Source: Fibrobacter sp. UWB16 (GTDB lineage: Bacteria > Fibrobacterota > Fibrobacteria > Fibrobacterales > Fibrobacteraceae). From it: a stretch of 64,000 nucleotides of DNA. Of this stretch, positions 62,391 to 64,000 are shown piece after piece (position 1 is the stretch's first letter; each line of letters starts with the position of its first letter). Where the stretch lies: NCBI RefSeq assembly GCF_900215325.1, contig NZ_OCMS01000001.1:434001-498000 (forward strand), given 5' to 3'. A program made the position numbers and the translations under genes. The notes beneath the pieces were generated by a model. That model did no database searches and had not been told where the DNA came from. It worked only from the letters and a program-made list of their open reading frames with translations.

Positions 62391-63710
62391 ATGAATATGA
62401 AGAACGTCTATAAATTTGGTCTCTGCCTCCTTGGTGCACTCGCGCTCAACGTGTCTGCACAGGATTTCAGAGGTAAAGACCTGAACACCTCCTTCCGTGA
62501 CAAGCGTATCGACAACTACCAGTTCCAGAAGGCAAGGGCCATCAAGGGCGTTACGGACTTCCAGCGCTCTGCCGGTGAATCTCCGAACTTCGAAGAAGCA
62601 AACCTTCCCGAAGTCTCTTTCCGCAATGCTGTGATTAGCGGCGCCAACTTCGAAAAGGCAAACCTCAAGGGCGCAACGATTAGCGGTGCAGACATCCGTT
62701 CTGCAAACTTCGAAGGCGCAAACCTCGAAGGCGCAAACCTCTATCGTGCAACGCTTCTCGATAGCAAATTCCCGAAGGCCAACCTCAAGAACGCCCGTCT
62801 CGACGCAATGAAGGTCTCTGACGAATGCGACTTCAGCAAGGCAGACCTCACTCAGGCTTCCGTGATGGACATGGACCTTACCCGTGCTGACTTCAGCAAG
62901 GCAAACCTCACCAACACGAACTTCTCCCGTTCCTTGATGGCTAACAGCGACCTCCGCAAGACCACCATGGAAAAGACGGATTTCACGGCTTGCAACCTCA
63001 TCGCTGCAAACTTCTCCAGCGTGAAGCTCAACAACGTGAACTTTGCCAAGGCAGGTCTTTCCCAGGCTGACTTCGACGGTGCAGTTTTCAACAACGTGAA
63101 CCTCCAGGAAGCAGACCTTTCCTTGACCACCTTCAATGACGTGGACCTTTCCAGAACACAGCTCCAGAAGGCCAAGTTCGCTCAGTCCAAGGTCAAGAAC
63201 ATGAAGTTCAACAACCAGGACTTGAACGGTGTCATTTTCGACAAGGGCGACGTTTCCAAGAGCTCCTTCGACAAGACCAAACTCAACAAGGCTTCTTTCT
63301 TTGACGCCAACGTCAGCAAGAACGTGTTCAACTACGCCGAACTCATGAAGGCTGTTTTCGACGGTGCCTACGTATTCAAGGACATCTTCGATAACGCCGA
63401 CCTCACCAAGGCAAACTTTGCAAACTCCACCATCGAACGCTCTGCATTCAACAATTCTCAGCTTTCCGGTGCAAACTTCTCTGGTGCTAAGCTCATCAAG
63501 GTCACCTTCACCAACGCAAAGATGGAAGGTGTCAAGATTGACGCAGACACCAAGATGGAAGACGTGGACTTCTCCGGTGCAGACCTTACCGGCGCAAAGA
63601 TTGAAAAGTTCACTGCCAAGCGCGTGACCTACAACGAAAGAACCAAGTTCCCCAACGGTTTCGACCCGCGCGCATTCGGTTTCACCAGACCGGGCGAAAA
63701 GCGCAAGTAA
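62391..63710 (+). CDS. Exported pentapeptide-repeat protein
   Basis: A 439-residue protein with a signal peptide (FGLCLLGALALNVSAQ). ATG 62391 has AAGGG 9 nt upstream. From about residue 65 to 415 it is built of A(D/N)LxX pentapeptides: GANFEKANLKGATISGADIR, GANLEGANLYRA, ADFSKANLTNTNFSRSLM and many more, predicting a right-handed quadrilateral beta-helix of roughly 17 coils. The C-terminus is basic (TRPGEKRK). Secreted members of this family are less common than cytoplasmic ones; function is unknown. Between 62269 and 62390 lies AT-rich promoter sequence. Confidence 0.92.
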   Translation: MNMKNVYKFGLCLLGALALNVSAQDFRGKDLNTSFRDKRIDNYQFQKARAIKGVTDFQRSAGESPNFEEANLPEVSFRNAVISGANFEKANLKGATISGADIRSANFEGANLEGANLYRATLLDSKFPKANLKNARLDAMKVSDECDFSKADLTQASVMDMDLTRADFSKANLTNTNFSRSLMANSDLRKTTMEKTDFTACNLIAANFSSVKLNNVNFAKAGLSQADFDGAVFNNVNLQEADLSLTTFNDVDLSRTQLQKAKFAQSKVKNMKFNNQDLNGVIFDKGDVSKSSFDKTKLNKASFFDANVSKNVFNYAELMKAVFDGAYVFKDIFDNADLTKANFANSTIERSAFNNSQLSGANFSGAKLIKVTFTNAKMEGVKIDADTKMEDVDFSGADLTGAKIEKFTAKRVTYNERTKFPNGFDPRAFGFTRPGEKRK

Positions 63711-63732
63711 GCCTATCTGAATAACGGAAATG

Positions 63733-63763
63733 AGGGACGCTCCATTGGAGCGTCCCTTTTCTT
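63733..63763 (+). terminator. Rho-independent terminator
   Basis: AGGGACGCTCC-ATT-GGAGCGTCCCT, a perfect 11-bp stem (63733-63757), followed by TTTCTTTT. It ends the pentapeptide-repeat gene; radA converges from the right. Confidence 0.9.
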
Positions 63764-63782
63764 TTGCAGCACCAAAGGGGCC

Positions 63783-64000
63783 TTACTTCTTGTCCATAAG
63801 CCAGCTTATCGCTTCAGACAGAGAATGCACACGTACGACCTTCATCCGCCCGACATTCTCCGAAAGCTTGCAACTCGCCGGCACAACAGCCTCCGTCATC
63901 CCTAGGCGGCTTGCTTCCTTGAGCCTCTGGTCTAAAAGACTTACGCCACGCACCTCGCCCGACAGTCCAAGCTCCCCAATCGCAATCGTCTGTCGCGAAA
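63783..64000 (-). CDS. radA: DNA repair protein RadA (C-terminal part)
   Basis: A leftward frame enters from the right edge and stops at 63783. The visible 72 residues include RQTIAIGELGLSGEVRGVSL, the Lon-like domain motif of RadA (IGElGLsGEVR), then LKEASRLGMTEAVVPASCKL and the C-terminus LSEAISWLMDKK. RadA is a RecA-like branch-migration ATPase in recombination. The N-terminal zinc finger and ATPase lie beyond the window. Confidence 0.9.
   Translation of the reverse strand, partial: SRQTIAIGELGLSGEVRGVSLLDQRLKEASRLGMTEAVVPASCKLSENVGRMKVVRVHSLSEAISWLMDKK

Overview
The window is a stretch of chromosome that looks like Fibrobacter (Fibrobacterota), probably a relative of the rumen cellulose degrader F. 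succinogenes. Three Fibrobacter-typical paralogous families support this: FISUMP-domain lipoproteins (three copies), a TIGR02147/DUF4423 protein and a fibro-slime-domain surface protein. Many plant cell-wall enzymes with poly-serine linkers point the same way. Most assignments below come from motifs read in the translated sequence; no database search was run.

Layout. 1-4570: fibro-slime protein (cut by the left edge) and a FISUMP lipoprotein, separated and flanked by gaps full of small hairpins. 5047-6330: glyA. 6557-16071: a leftward pectin locus: PL11 rhamnogalacturonan lyase, two CE12-type acetylesterases, a TIGR02147 HTH protein, and a PL1 pectate-lyase-like lipoprotein overlapping it by 11 nt. 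16342-23570: BrkB-family membrane protein, predicted outer-membrane protein, FISUMP lipoprotein, compact UvrA-like ATPase, an orphan lipoprotein and a GH18 enzyme. 23585-25255: Fur-family regulator under a near-consensus promoter with a 23-bp palindrome, then a COG0523 GTPase (probable zinc homeostasis). 25311-26825: a GH53 galactanase gene broken by a nonsense codon that by motif alignment falls at the catalytic nucleophile. 26954-32070: methyltransferase, ung, CDF transporter, small membrane protein, gatA. 32167-39580: two related lipoproteins either side of an expansin-like protein, guaB, GH11 xylanase and a large FISUMP lipoprotein.

39702-64000 is mainly housekeeping: pth, a 49-aa lipoprotein, rplY, tRNA-Gln, ispE, ftsK, a CHASE2-adenylate cyclase, panC, a deoxynucleoside kinase, folK, rho with a long N-terminal extension, proC, a sigma-54 activator, a TraB/GumN lipoprotein, a FecCD/FecE-type ABC pair, nspC, tsaE, a membrane protein, sufE, an FAD oxidoreductase, an exported pentapeptide-repeat protein and the 3' end of radA.

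Three genome-scale signals are not explained by the genes. About twenty copies of short palindromic elements occur; the stems change by compensated substitutions while flanks such as GTCAT and ATCTCC persist, and two copies are read through in frame inside proteins. At least eight genes have a TATATT-like hexamer 6-7 nt upstream of the start codon and little or no Shine-Dalgarno, suggesting leaderless transcripts. Two TACGTGA inverted repeats upstream of the TIGR02147 gene have spacers that differ by exactly 10 bp.
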